The notes under the pieces are model-generated. The model was given only the letters and a program-made list of their open reading frames with translations. It was not told where the DNA came from and made no database searches. A stretch of DNA of 64,000 nucleotides from contig NW_025064925.1 of the NCBI RefSeq assembly GCF_019112545.1, positions 218,855 through 282,854 on the forward strand. Reading direction: 5' to 3'. The position numbers were made by a program, and so were the translations under genes. How positions within the stretch are numbered: the first letter of the stretch is position 1; every line of letters begins with the position of its first letter. Source of the DNA: Guyanagaster necrorhizus (Eukaryota; Basidiomycota; Agaricomycetes; Agaricales; Physalacriaceae). Below are positions 38,060 through 50,700 of this stretch, piece by piece.

Positions 38060-38792
38060 ATGTCCTACCGCATCCTCACACTATCTGAAGTCCTCGAGAC
38101 AACGAAAGAGACCGTCAGAGTACTCTCTACCCTCGGCTTCAAATGCTGCCTCGTCGGAAGCGTAGCGTGTTCCTGCTACGGTATGAGGCGGTCCCCCAAC
38201 GTACGTGGGTTCCTAAATCAGATAACTGATGTTTGATCGTTATCAGGATATCGACATGGTGGTCCTAGGCTGCAGGCTCACCCAAGAAGAACTAAAGCGC
38301 CGCGTAGTAGCAGCAAACTCTAGTTTCTACCTCGTCGCATCTAAAGATCCCCGAGCGACGTATAAAGTCCTCTGGTACCGCCTCCCAGGATACAGGCGGA
38401 GCTGCAAAGTCGATCTGCTCTTCCCAGGCATAATGAACATCCCACCAGTCCCATCCGACAGCATCGTACACCGCCGACACTCGTATAATCACCACACCTT
38501 CCCCGTTATGCCGTTCATCCCCCTCCTGCTTCTCAAGCTCCAGGCGTGGAAGGACCACGGGGAGTCGACAAAGTATTATATGAATGCCAAGCAGCCGACA
38601 GACGTCAGAGACATTACAGAACTGCTCAACATCTACGTGACAGCGGGCAATCTGGGGGAGCTGGGAAACTGGGTACCAGAGTCGTTTTTAAAAGCGGGGC
38701 GCAGTCGCAGAAGGGAATTTGTTAGACTTTATCCACACACTGCTAACAATTGGAGGAGAATTAAACAGAGGCACGAAGAAGCGCAGAAGTAG
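38060..38792 (+). CDS. Nucleotidyltransferase-fold protein (fungal, small)
   Basis: Two exons (38060-38200, 38247-38792) give 228 aa. Near residue 31 is CLVGSVACSCYG, the helix-turn GS motif of the Pol beta-like nucleotidyltransferase fold, followed directly by PNDIDMVVL carrying the Asp-x-Asp metal pair. A third acidic strand is KVDLLFPG. The intron splits the motif between the GS and DxD parts. The C-terminal half is helical (LLLLKLQAWKDH) as in minimal nucleotidyltransferases. Substrate and pathway are unknown; similar small fungal proteins are usually left unnamed. The start ATG has a good context (ACCATCATG) and the frame is intact. Confidence 0.8.
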
Positions 38793-39085
38793 AGAACTGT
38801 AGAGCTCTTGCCGAAATCATATCTTTGCCTTTCATCAACATAATGAGAGCCTGTGGCGCCGCGAAGCCAGGTCGCTACGGATAATGATTAGACACGTCCG
38901 ATGGCCTGTATCCAGAACATACAAACACGGACAAGCGTCATCTCAGCCACCTAGGGAAATGGCATATTATTAAACGCTGAATGGTACGCTAAGCAGAGAT
39001 TCGAACACATGATCATCATTCCTCAAGGAAAGGCCATCAAAATAGCAAAAACCAAGAATGAATTACATCGTACATCTTACAAATT

Positions 39086-40385
39086 TCAAGACCTCTTGGA
39101 CGCCCTCCACGCACTACTCCCCCCAATGCCAACCCCAAAGCCTCCAAAAGCACCCGGACTCGGAATAGGCGACTGGGCTTCCGACTTGCGATAGCCCGTC
39201 TGAGGCATCGCCTGGATGGACAAAAACTTGTTCGGCTGCGGCCTATCATCCGTATTATACTGAAACTCCAACCCAATCCCATCGGCGTCCGAAACGTCCA
39301 GCAGCTTGATGAGCTTCCTCCCAATCCCATTAAGCTTCTCCACATCGTCCTTGCTCCTCGTCCAGACTTGAATCCTATCGACCTTGCTCCTGAGACTGAC
39401 GACTGCACCGCAGATCTCGTCACCCTCCTCGAGCTCCTCACCCACCAAAGCCATGGCGAGCCAGTTCCAGCATCGGTCCAGCAACCCAGGGTTGTTCTTC
39501 ATCGTCAACACCCACTTTCCCCCGTTCGCATTGGCCTCGTCCTCCCACATGGGCTTGATACCCGACTTGAAGAGATGGTAGTTCGAATTGCGCTCGAGCT
39601 TCGAGGGCGGTTTGAGCCAATTGAAATACCGACAAAAGTCTTCGACGGTGTTGAAGTCTCCGATGACAGTCAGACCAGCTTCATAGTCGTTGGATTCGGT
39701 CGAGTGAGTAAAAACATTGTCTGTGGCAGTCGAGGGCTGCGAGTTCGGGGCAGGGGTGTAGGGGAATTTGGCTTTTGTGTCGTGATATATCGTCCTAAAA
39801 CGGGTCTGTTTGTTACGAAAAGACGGGAGAAGAAGAAGAGACGTACCAAAGATACTGCAAGGGATGCTCCGGCACCTTCATCGGCACACCTGGCGTCTTC
39901 GGATCGTCAATCAACTCCGCTTCCGGTGGCCTAACGGACCCATCGATGCTCAACGCACGGGTCTTGGCGAGCCTAGCAGTAATCGCATCCAGACTGGGAA
40001 TATTCTTGTATCCAACCTTGACGTTTTTCTTCTCACTTTCCAGCTGATTGTGTTTCTCCAGCTTTTCCGCAGTTAGCGCTTCCCCGCCACTAACAACAGA
40101 TACTTCCACATCTTCGACTGGAGGGGTCGATGGCGAGGCTGATCTTGTCGTAGGTGCATTCACGGCCACGGAGTCCGCCGTCGTTACTGAGGATGCAACT
40201 GATGTCGTCGAGCCTGTCCGCAGCGCGGATGCAACGAGGCGAGGTCGTAGCGCAGATGTCGATGACGATGAACTGAGCGATTGGCTCGGAGGAACGTTTA
40301 TGTTAATGCGAGCAGCGAGCTGGTTCAGCGATGGCAGCCGATTGTTCGTCGAAGGGCGGAGAGTGTCATTGCTGCTCGTCGTCAT
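39086..40385 (-). CDS. eIF4E-family mRNA cap-binding protein
   Basis: Two exons (40385-39847 and 39794-39086) give 415 aa. The first 160 residues are Ser/Thr-rich and probably disordered. The eIF4E domain starts at EHPLQYLW (about residue 173), with the first cap-region Trp at the splice junction (TG|G). It then has DFCRYFNWLKPPSKL, GIKPMWEDEANANGGKW (the W-E cap-stacking block at about residue 263), LVGEELEEGDEICGAVVSLR, and a positively charged IQVWTRSKDD segment. The tail is Gly/Ser/Pro-rich. The arrangement suggests an eIF4E-2/4EHP-like member and not the main small eIF4E, which is an inference from its length and extension. A Leu codon three codons upstream of the chosen ATG is not a likely start. 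Confidence 0.9.
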
Positions 40386-43300
40386 CGTCGTCAATGACCA
40401 ACACCCGAGTGCACTGCTTTACCGTGACTGCATCAAAAACTATGCCCGTCACACGATATGCCGCCGGCATGTCAGCCACGTGGCGATCGTACTTCAGATC
40501 TGACCGTCACCGGACCGAAGTAAAGGAAAGTACGTCTATACTACCAATCTTTTGTTTGTTTTATCATATGGAGCCCACGATGTTCCTCGCGCAGCCACAG
40601 CTGTCATCCCCGGTCATCGTTTCTTCTCTCTCTCTTCTTACCATCTACAATTTCTGTCAGTATTTGTGCGTTCTTCAGAGACCCAATAACAAGCCCGAAA
40701 TGCTCCTTGGATCCCCGGGCAAGATACTATCAAACAACCAGGTCCAAGAAAAGCAGCGCGTGCAGACGCATCTATTTCGTTTTGGATTTCGCGGTCGATT
40801 TTTTCAAGGTTGAACTTTTCGTCCACAGCGCGTCCTACCCGCCAGAAGCGATGTCAAATGGCGATACTAAGAGTTGCGTTAACTGTGATTGTCAGCGGCG
40901 GAAGAGCGACCAAGAAGATAATCACAAGGTTATTGGGAACGCTACGGTGAACGATGTAAAGGTCCTGCTACATTCTATATTCCTGGCGGGCTTACTCTGG
41001 CTGGGACCATCCCTTTCTCGATGAGGCGAACATCAGGAGATGAGATGACAGGATGAGAAAATCGCTAAGCTGATGGAAGGGTGAGTCCTTTTTACTTGCA
41101 TTCACACTGAATACGCCTAATTCTACTAGGCTGTTCAGGTTCGCGACTTCCAAAGGTAATTTCCAAGCTTCATCTTCATCTATTTGTTACACTGAAAAAC
41201 CTCAGGCTGCAAACCTTCGAATCTACGACCATGGATATCATCGACCTTCTGCCGTCTCCTCGAAATCATTCATTCCTGACGGTGACACAAAACATATGTC
41301 CGTCAGGAACTGTTCACCTCCACCTGCATTGACAGAAACCTCGCTGACATTCGTTATTACCATGGAAATCATTCGAGCTCTGTCTGCCTCAGATGAGGGG
41401 TTGGCTCGGCGAGGAGCCATGAAATCGTGCCAAGAATCCGCGGCTGAACAAAAAATCCGTTAATAAGCTGACAGTTTCCTGCCTTCGACCTTGATACAAT
41501 ATTCAAGTACTAGCAGGCATATCCTTCGCTAAATCAGAAATATTACTCTTACTAGCAACGTTTTCGTCCCCATTTATTTAATGGACTCTGGAGTGATCGA
41601 ACATTTGTTCTGGACCAACACTGCTGATTCACCAATGTTTCCGACCTTGTCCAAGTTTCAGGCTCTCGTCATCAGCTCGTTACTCCTCAGTACGTATTAC
41701 GGCGTATTCATTTTATCGGAATAACTCAAAGCCACAGATGCTTGTCAGTCTAGATCGCCCTCTCTCCCGAACTGTAGGTGGCAGTAGGTGTATCTTTCTC
41801 CCGAATGCCGGCTTTATTCGCAGATCCAACGACACTCTTACTCCGAACCTTCTAAGGTGAATGTGATAGTCGCCTTCGGGCATTCAATTTTCCCCACCGG
41901 GAGGGAGTAATGTTCATAGGTCACTATCCATATACTAACCATGACCTAGGCCAATTCCTCATGACAGCGAGAAACGCCCTATATTTACTTCATTTAATTC
42001 CTTATCCTTTCGCAAGGGCCCACCCTACAGGCGCTTTCTGTACAATTCAAAGATCCACCGAGATCTCTCTCGACTTAAAAACGTTCGCAGAGTGTAAATT
42101 CCAGTCGCCGGTTTGAGGGAAGCGCGGAGTTTTCTATGTATAATGAAACGGTGCTCATCTAATCGTGGGGTCCATTTAGACTGTGGGAGACCCTGCCCTG
42201 ATGCCGCTGATCGTGTAATTGTAGACTATTTTCATTTTCTCTCACCACGCATGTTCCTTTCCGATTCCCTTTAACCCCGTTTCGGGAGTCCGGACCTGAA
42301 TTTCTGCACTACATGTGTGAATTCACAGTCAGCTGGAAGAACACTGTCGGAGGAACGAGATTCAAATAGGCTAGGCTGTTATTGGATCAGGGACCAGGGG
42401 AAGGAAACCAAGGCCATGGTCTAAAAGAGAACCCAGACAAAAAAAAGTCGAAGACATGTTGACAAAGACCTAGGATCCGCATGACATTCCGCAAATGGTG
42501 AACATAATAAAGGAAGCTACGTTACGCCACATGAAGAAAAAAAACTATCAGGATGTCGTAGGTAGTCACTGAGAAACCGACACCACTTGAGTAATGCAAA
42601 TACCGAACCCAATTTTCAAAGTAGGTCCAGGCTAGGGCTTGAAGGAAGTAAAGCGTACGTGCGATGTCAGACTCTAGCTTGGTTTCACCAGTTTTAGCAG
42701 AGGAAGCTTAAACAAGAGTTATCAATACCCTACGATTTTTGTTGCATGCAAGGATTGCCATGCATCGTGGCAACACGGTCCAGAAACATCCCATCACACT
42801 GATGAAAAGTTGCAGCATCGTTCTCAAGTTGGAGCGGAGGGACTTTGACATGGATGCCCACTATGGATCTCTGCTGCCGAATTCCCCTTCATGGACGTTA
42901 CACCAAGTGGGACCAAGGTAGCAGTTGTCTTCATAGGCATTCATTCTTGACGGTTGTATCAGTTACTTGACAAGTATAATTTCAACTAATGCTCTGAAAA
43001 ATGACCAAAACATGAAGACCTCTCATGCAGGCACCGCCAGAGTTTCTGTTCACCGGGATTGAAGACTAGTTCCGTTAGAGAAGGGTATGCAGAGGAAATT
43101 AAATACTCAAGAAGGCATCTGGGTTTCTGCACAGGGATGGAGAATGCCTGCGGAACTCATACAAAAAACATCGATTGTACACATGTTTGTGAATTTCGAA
43201 GGTTCTTCTGCAAAGCCTCGTAGTCCTTTTCCCCTATGTCATCGGCTTCTTCTCATCTTCAATTTGAATCCGAGAACACTGAGTGCATATCAGAAGATAC

Positions 43301-43560
43301 ATAATGCATAAAGAATTCATTCAAACTCTGGAATTTGACATGTCAATAGCAGAGAGAAGCTACCAATATTCTTTTAAGTCGACATGACCATTGCTAAGGT
43401 TCTTCGCACATTATTTTTTTCGTGAGAGTCTGCTTCAGACACCTGAGTCCAAATCATGAAAGCAGGGACCGGAAGCAAATCAGTGGCCCAATGATATTTC
43501 CTGCATTTGAACTTGTTGGATTAGCAAGCAGGAGCTCCGTTGTATCCTGCCGGCCAAGCT
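40386..43560. other. Long intergenic region without a supported gene
   Basis: Short frames exist, such as plus 40849-41024 (57 aa, starting MSNGDTKSCVNCDCQRRK) and minus 40638-40826, but none has a family match I recognise or a clear splice partner. CpG is present at normal levels. The 40.39-40.55 kb part is the likely promoter of the eIF4E-like gene. Confidence 0.4.
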
Positions 43561-43619
43561 CGATACCCCTTTATGTCGGGATGGACTATATATATTGAAT
43601 ATGGTCTGTCGAGCACCCT

Positions 43620-43820
43620 CACCATGTTTCTGCTTATCACTATGCTGTGTGAGGGTGAGTATCTACTTATATTACTTTGTTTATGTCACTGATTGGTATT
43701 CTGTAGTCTACGTTATAGCTAACAGCATACTCTATTAGGTACAGTGAATACAACACCATGTTTCTGCTTATCACTACACTGTGTGAGGTCTACGTTATAG
43801 CTAACAGCATACTCTATTAG
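43620..43820 (+). repeat. Duplicated Copia leader, one copy lacking a GT-AG intron
   Basis: Copy 1 is 43620-43654 plus 43707-43738, separated by 43655-43706, which begins GTGAGT and ends CTGTAG. Copy 2 is 43754-43788 joined directly to 43789-43820. The 32-bp second halves are identical and the first halves differ at two bases. The 52-bp difference has the exact limits of a fungal intron, so copy 2 looks like a spliced version of copy 1. It lies just upstream of the Copia gag start. Confidence 0.75.
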
Positions 43821-43895
43821 GTGCTACAAACACACATCACTTTCTTAGAGGTTATATGACCCTGAGAATTACTCTATCCCATCCTTCATACTCAA

Positions 43896-45818
43896 ATGAC
43901 TTCTGCCATTGCTGCCTTGACTACAGGCCTACCATCGAACATCCCCACACTGAACACGTCTGGTGACAACTGGTCCATCTTCTACCTCTGCTTTTCCACT
44001 GGTGTTCAAGCCAAAGGGAAATAGGATCACTTCGATGGATCCAAGCCCAAACCCTCTCTCACTGCACCCACAACAGCTCTCATGGCTGAGCTAGATGAAT
44101 GGGAGAAAGATGAGGCTGTAGCCAAGAACCTCCTGCTCTCGAAGATCCCTGACTCAGTTGCTATGAAGATTCAGCGTCTTCCCACAGTTGCTGTAGCCTG
44201 GTCAAAGATTGAAAAAGAGTTTACCGATAAGAGCGGCTATGCACAAACCGACCTTTGGCAGCAGTTTATGGAGTCGCATTGCCCAGCCAAAGGCAATGTT
44301 CACGAGTTTCTTGACAGTCTGTCAATGAAACAGGAGTCATTAGCTTCCATCAGTGTCATCATCGAGGAGAAGGATTACCGCTCAACGATTCTCACCTCTA
44401 TCCCTCCCTATCTTGCCAAGCATGCATCGACTCTCCTTATGGCAGCAAAGCTTTTTAGTTCCAACAAGAAAGTCGATCCTGAGAACCTGATCCATGCCAT
44501 TTCCGAGGAATACGACTGACTGGAGCACGAGCGAGCCAAGTGTAGTCAGCAGTCTGGAAAGGGAAAGGACTCAGAGCAAGATGAAGCCATGTCTGTTTCA
44601 TCAAGCTCAGGCGGCAATAAGAAGGGCAAGAAACCCAGCAAGAAATTGTGCTGGGGATGTGGGAAAGAAGGACACTTCAAAAACAAATGCCTCGAGAAGA
44701 AGTCATCAGACAATGACAGCAAGGCCTCTGGATCGAAGGGTGAAATAGCCAATGTGGCTGAGGAATCATCGGATTTGGACTGGGAAGCCAGCAGTGCATT
44801 CAGAGTTGATGATGCTAGCAACATGCCATCACTGGCTGCAGTTTCTGAGTCAGATGAGTCTGAAGTTGAGGGCTTATCAGAGGACTCGGGGGATGAAGAT
44901 GATGGTACCGACCTTTTTTCGGAGGTTGGTGATGAGTCATGGGATGAGCTGAACAGTACGTTGTCCTCAGATGTTGACTGGAGTGATGTGAACTCCTTTG
45001 TTGACAAGCAATCAGATGCCACATCTGGCATGCCGACCTTGGAGGATGTATCTGCTTCCGAAGAGTCAGTCGCAGCTGTTACCAACACTGTAAACTCATC
45101 TGATGTTCAAATTCATACTGAACTCTATGACTCCAGCTGTACATGCCATATTTCCCCTTACCATGACGATTTCAACTCATTCCAGTCTGTCCCACCCAAG
45201 GCATTCCGTGCTGTGAACACTCAAAAATTTTCTGCAGCTGGAAAGGGCATGATGAGCATTGATGTGCCAAATGGTGCAAATGTGAGCAATCTACAACTCA
45301 CCGAGGTCATGTACTCTCCCGAAGTTGGCTATACACTCATTTCAGTTGGCCGACTTGACGATCTTGGTTTCGAGTTGACTTTCAGTGGCAGAAAATGCAC
45401 CATCTGTGCACCAGATAGAAAGGTCATTGGGGTTGTCCCAAAAGATGATGGTGGCCTATATCGGATTTGTCATGAGAGAGATTTGGCTGGGACAGCTGAG
45501 GAGGTGCTTACTCTAGACCAATTGCACTGCTGCATGGGCCACATTTCACCTGAAGTTGCTCGCTGTCTGGTTGAAAAAGGCTTTGTGACTGGAGTAAAGC
45601 TCGACAAGTCATCTGAAGAACCACGGTTCTGCGAGTCATGTGTCTATGCTAAAGCTACACGAAAGCCAGTGTCTAAGGCTCGAGGGGGAGAACATGCAAC
45701 CAATATTGGAGGTGAAATTCACTCTGATTTATGGGGACCTGCACCTGTAGAATCCCTGCATAAACACCATTACTTCATCTCTTTCATTGATGACAGCACT
45801 CATTGGGCTTATAGATAG
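43896..45818 (+). pseudogene. Truncated Ty1/Copia gag-pol polyprotein
   Basis: One reading frame from ATG 43896 to 45818, broken by TAG at 44022 and TGA at 44517. Gag: WEKDEAVAKNLLLSKIPDS through HAISEEYD. A zinc knuckle CWGCGKEGHFKNKC (CCHC) lies at about 44649-44690. The aspartic protease region starts LYDSSCTCHISP, where Copia proteases normally have Asp-Ser/Thr-Gly; the Gly is replaced. A GAG-pre-integrase domain (LHCCMGHISPEV with CESCVYAKATRKP) and the first integrase strand HSDLWGP follow. The frame stops at FIDDSTHWAYR, where the large TIR element begins. No reverse transcriptase or RNase H is present, so it is non-autonomous debris. Confidence 0.92.
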
Positions 45819-46069
45819 GCGGTACATGAATTGCTCAGAAGAACCTCAGAAGCAACCCTAAGTTAGGGTTTAAAGCAACGGCGGTACACAGAACAGCAGT
45901 GGTGGGACCACGAAATATGATGGATGCCTCGCTCTGTGGACAGACCATGGACAGGCCGGTACCGTGAACACACAGCGGTCCCTCTTGTGCATGGTCCATG
46001 CACTTTCATAGGGGGCATGTCTGTTTCATGGTACATCAAGTCTATAGCCATTTGCACATGACATGGGCA

Positions 46070-47487
46070 TAGGAAGCATATTTGTTTCACGGTACATGAC
46101 CGAATCTCGAAATATGTCCATTCTTGATGTTTAGAATCTATGTAGGCCTCGTATCCAGTCTGTGGTACATGACCGATTCTCCAATTATGCCCATTCTTGT
46201 CATGTAGAATCTTGTAGTGAGTGCATCTACTCCACAGTAAATCACCAATTTTCACATGTTGAAGGGAATACGGCCCTCATTAATAAATCTTGGGTAGAAA
46301 TAACATTCAGTATGCTACAGATTTATTTTACATTTTGGCAATAAATGTACACTAGGTATAGCAATGACTATGGTATAGTATGGAAGTCTACATTGTCAAG
46401 ATATATGGTCAGCAAGTATGCTACAGGAATATAACAATGCTAAGTACAAAAGAACATGGTGATTATCAAGAAATCAACGGCTATGGTTGTGTCATCAAAA
46501 GAAAGTGTTCTGTGCTCCTGCAAAACATCAGAGGTCATTTTGTTCTGTAGAATGACGAAACTCACATTACAGCATCTCATCCCCCAGCCACTGGAGTTTA
46601 TATTGGCTAGTCAGTCTTCCAGTGTGGTCCTCCCATTGCGTTTGCCCACAGGGCGAATGGTCACCAGTACTGCTGACCATGCAATGGATTGCCCAGACCC
46701 TGATTCCTGAATTCGATCCCCAGATCGTCCGATGAAGGTTGGACCCATGATCCAACTCCCTGATCTAAAATTAATAAGATCATGACAGGTGCATACAGCA
46801 CTTACAGAAGTAGCCAGTCCGTCAGCATATACCCCAACTGTGCTCTGACCTCCTGCTCTTGCACCCTTACACATTCCACCAGATCTGACTTGAATGTCGC
46901 CAATTGTGCATTGCTTTGTCTCCGAGCGATGCTCCAGTTCATCCAAAGGTCGATCTTCATGGTGAGGATTTAGCATCGAGGTCGGAGATTGTGATCGGCT
47001 GGCGAGGCAGACAGAAGAGGCATGGATTGTGCCAGAGAGCAGGAATAGATGTTGAGCACGAGGGGCGTGGGAGTGAATGCAGAAGTAGAGAATCACGATC
47101 AAACGATATTAAGCACCTGCAGCATGTTGACGTTGATGCTGCCGGCTATCAATTGATGATGAAATCGATCGATCAGATAAAAGATAATTGAGTGGCTGTG
47201 TGATACAATTGAACATTCGGCAGAGTGTATGGCACAATGGCCAAAAAGCAATTTGTGCAATCAAAGCTATAATTGCATTAAATATATGGTGGCAAAATTC
47301 AGCTTCCACTGACGATGTATTGCAGCATACAATTATTTTTTTGAATACATTCCACATTGATAATCACTGAACATGTCTAAATCTTTTCCCTAAATATTTT
47401 TTCAAACAACTGCGGTAACTGCAGTCATTGCTTCATCGGGTTCCTGAAAAAGAAGAAGCTGGATAAGGAGGTGCATATACCCATATG
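46070..47487 (+). repeat. Left terminal inverted repeat arm
   Basis: It matches the reverse complement of 56497-58045 through its length, for example GTACCTCCTTATCCAGC-type sequence at the inner edge and GGTACATGACCGA-type units at the outer edge. It differs from the right arm by mostly transitions and small gaps and has two clear 73-bp subterminal units, against four on the right. Two further units lie just inside it at about 47500-47610. Confidence 0.85.
46611..46960 (-). CDS. Arm-encoded ORF, left copy (truncated)
   Basis: The minus-strand ATG at 46960 starts MKIDLWMNWSIARRQS and is followed by an intron with GTAAGT and a TTTTAG end, then SGSWIMGPTFIG. It stops after KRNGRTTLED at 46611. 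The same ORF in the right arm is longer. The amino-acid changes between copies are few (R/Q, A/V). There is no known domain; the first exon is rich in helix-forming and charged residues. It points outward from the element. It might be a small accessory protein or a chance frame. Confidence 0.35.
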
Positions 47488-47773
47488 AAACTGCGTAGGG
47501 CTCGTATCCAGTCCACAGTACATGACCAATTCTTGAAATATGTCCATTCTGGTGTTTTAGAATCTGTGTATGGAGCGCATGCAGTCCACGGTACATGACC
47601 GATTTTCTTTGCAGGCTGCTTTTCATCTGTCAGAGTGAAAATAGCACCATAACAATTTGTTCAATTTGATATCACATCTTTTGTCAATATACTTTGAAAT
47701 GGTCAGAATATGTGACTAATTGTTTCATTGACATTGTATTCTAACATCTTTTTTTGCTCCCCTTCTCCATTTG

Positions 47774-50700
47774 TCAACTTCGATGCTGACTGGGTGACAC
47801 AATGGGCTCCCCCAGTAGCATCCCTCGGTTCCCTTCCATAGTGATTGGTTTCCTTTCATCTGTTATTTGCCTTCTGATGTCCGGCTCCACTTCATCCTCC
47901 GACGATTCCTCTTCTTCTCTGCGCTCTTGGAGAATGCGATCTTCTCTTTCCTGCATGTCCATCTCTTTTTGCTTCTCTCTTTCTTCCCTCTCAATTATCG
48001 CCATGATTTCCTCTTCATCCTCCCTCTCCCCCCATTCTTCAATATTCCACAATGCTGGCATGTGGCCACTCGTAATATCAAATCTCCAGTTCTCTATCCA
48101 TGGATTCCGGATGAGGCGGACTGCTGAACATGGTAGATCCTCTTTTCGAACTCATTCCGGTTTAATCAGTTCCCCTCCTGACTTCTCATAAACACACACC
48201 TGTGTGCTATCAGACCAAACACACCACAGGAATTCATCAAATGCCCTCTTCAGTGCCCTTTGCATATCTTCTACTTGTCGTGAAGAAGACATATCATGCA
48301 CAAATCCTTCCCACATCTTTATTGATTTCATCTTTCTCCAGTTACTCCATGCAGACCATCGTTTCCTTGCATTCAGTTCATTCGGAGTCCGGAAGATGTT
48401 GTCAAACAGTGAATCCCACTGGCTTTCTGTTCCTTCATGCATTCATGCATGTGTCAACACTCCTCCAAGATCATTTTCTTTCATGATATGGATGTCGACC
48501 ATCCACCGTTCATTCTGTGTCAGAGGAGAATGTTCCCATCCACATTTCGCCCATCCAACCTTCTGCAGCATGTCAGACACATATTGCTGTAGTACTTGAT
48601 TTAGAAATGTCCCGGCATGCTCCAGATATTGTTCATCATATATCTGGTCCTCTGGTGGCAGATTGGGCCCATAGTCATATGATTTTTCTGGCATTTCTAT
48701 CCGTCGAGCTAGCCTTTCTGTCTTCGGCATTGGCTCCTCAGGTCGACCCTTGGCTTTCCTTGTGCACCCTATGACCTGGCCCATTGGCTTCCATTCCACC
48801 AACTGTCGCTGCTTCATGCAACTATCTTTAGAACAGAACTCATTCAGCATCTTTCTAATGCCCAACAAATTCCAGCCTGCCTCACTGGGCACTTGGATGA
48901 CACTCTCGCATCATGGTATTCTTGTACCACCTCCATTCCGTGTTGGCCATGCAATCACACTGCTCAGAATCCACCAGAGTCCTCCCTCTGCATATGGTCC
49001 TGGCTCATCCGTCCTGTCTCTCTTTCGCATGCATGGAAGGATCATGTGATGATCTTCCTGCCAGTATGTTCATGGCCAGATGGCATGCATCAACATCTTG
49101 TGTCCTGATCGCTCTTCTGGCTGTGCATGAAGTGAATTGACCATAAATGTGACGAGACATGTCAGGATGACTGGATAGTAACAGTGTCGCATGTCCATGT
49201 TGTGCTCTTCATTCTGCCACTGGATCAATGTCACAAATCTGAGAGCTCTGGCAGATTTAAATTGCCTGTGGATACTATTAGCCCTGATCCTCATCATTAC
49301 ATAGCTTCTAGAAATGGGCTCACCACCAGTCTTGTCATGGAACACAATACACCAGATCCAAGAAACTCACAACTGGAACATCTGCAAACACATCTTCCGC
49401 ATTAGCCAGTGGGACTCATGCCTCAATCCATGCATGTACATCATTATGCCATGCTGCATCTGCGAAGACACTGTACAATTTCCCAAGAAACTCATTGTAC
49501 GTGTACTTTGACTTCTTCATCAGATTAACTGCTGTAACGAACTTGGCATTATTGCTTGCCTGCATGTCATAGGTAAGGCATTTATCGGTTGTGTACATCT
49601 GGACAAAGGTTGCATTGAATTGTCCGAGCAGTGTGGTATGTGTTGTGATGTGACATCCTGCGACAGAGGTGAGATGTGCATATGTATCCTGTTTGTAATT
49701 GTAGTAACCGAAATGCATCCACTTGTCAGCTTTGGTCTGATGCATTTGCAGTAGTCTCTGTAGCATGACTGCATGGCTGTCAGAGCGCCACATAACTGCT
49801 CCCTCCTTCACAGACAGTTCAAGTGCAACATCAACAAAGACATCATCACCAGGAGTACTGAACATGTCAGCATTGAATACATGGTCCTGGTGCAGGAAGT
49901 ATTCTCGCTCGGTTGCATTGTTTGGGTCATGCACTGTCAATGCGTTGATCCCTCGCCACTGAAGCAAAAAACGGTGCCCGATCCCCCATCCATCTGAATG
50001 GTGCTCCAGTCGTTCACTGAAATCTCCTAGCAATCGCTCCACATATTCACTAGGGATCAACTCTGTTAGCTTTCTCATCTGATGACTCTGCCCACTTCCT
50101 GCCTGAAACAATTTTGAACTGTAGGTAGCAGGAAGATGAGCCGCTGTCATATCCTGATAACGTACTGCTGATTGGATGAATATTTCATAGAGCACAGCAT
50201 ACTCCTGGATAGAAACTGAAGGGGTTCCCTCATGCTGTTTGAGATTTCGAACCAAATTCAGCAGCAGGATATATAATGATGCATGATGGGTGACTTTGGC
50301 AAGGAAGACATTTGGAAGACATCCTGGATCCATAGGATTTGTTGTGAGCTACATATGATCAGCTTTAGCATAGACTTTGACATTTAGATGATAAATGCTA
50401 CCTCGCCATTCTGTGGATTGACAATTTTGAAGGGTGCTTGGATATTAATACCACCTTGCATTGACATCGTCAGCTGATATGTAGTAGCAAACTCAATCAG
50501 CATTCCCAGATCTGGAATACAATCACAGATTGCAATGACCGAGTCATAGTCCCTCATCAATGTCACTTTTGGTTCTGGCAGGTCAGCTCCAGCCATGGTG
50601 AGATTGATGTAATGATCCTCGCCATATTCCCCACACAATACATAGCGGAGATACTTTCCACGACATGCGATGCTCCTTGTTGAAACATTCTGATCCATCC

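Noticed and set aside
38965..39035. tRNA gene on the minus strand (GTGTTCGAATC motif)
   Set aside because: Only the T-arm resembles a tRNA; acceptor and D arm do not pair convincingly, and it overlaps the 3' flank of the eIF4E-like gene.
40638..41024. Small genes on either strand upstream of the eIF4E-like gene
   Set aside because: Frames of about 60 aa on both strands overlap, and neither has a recognised motif or splice partner.
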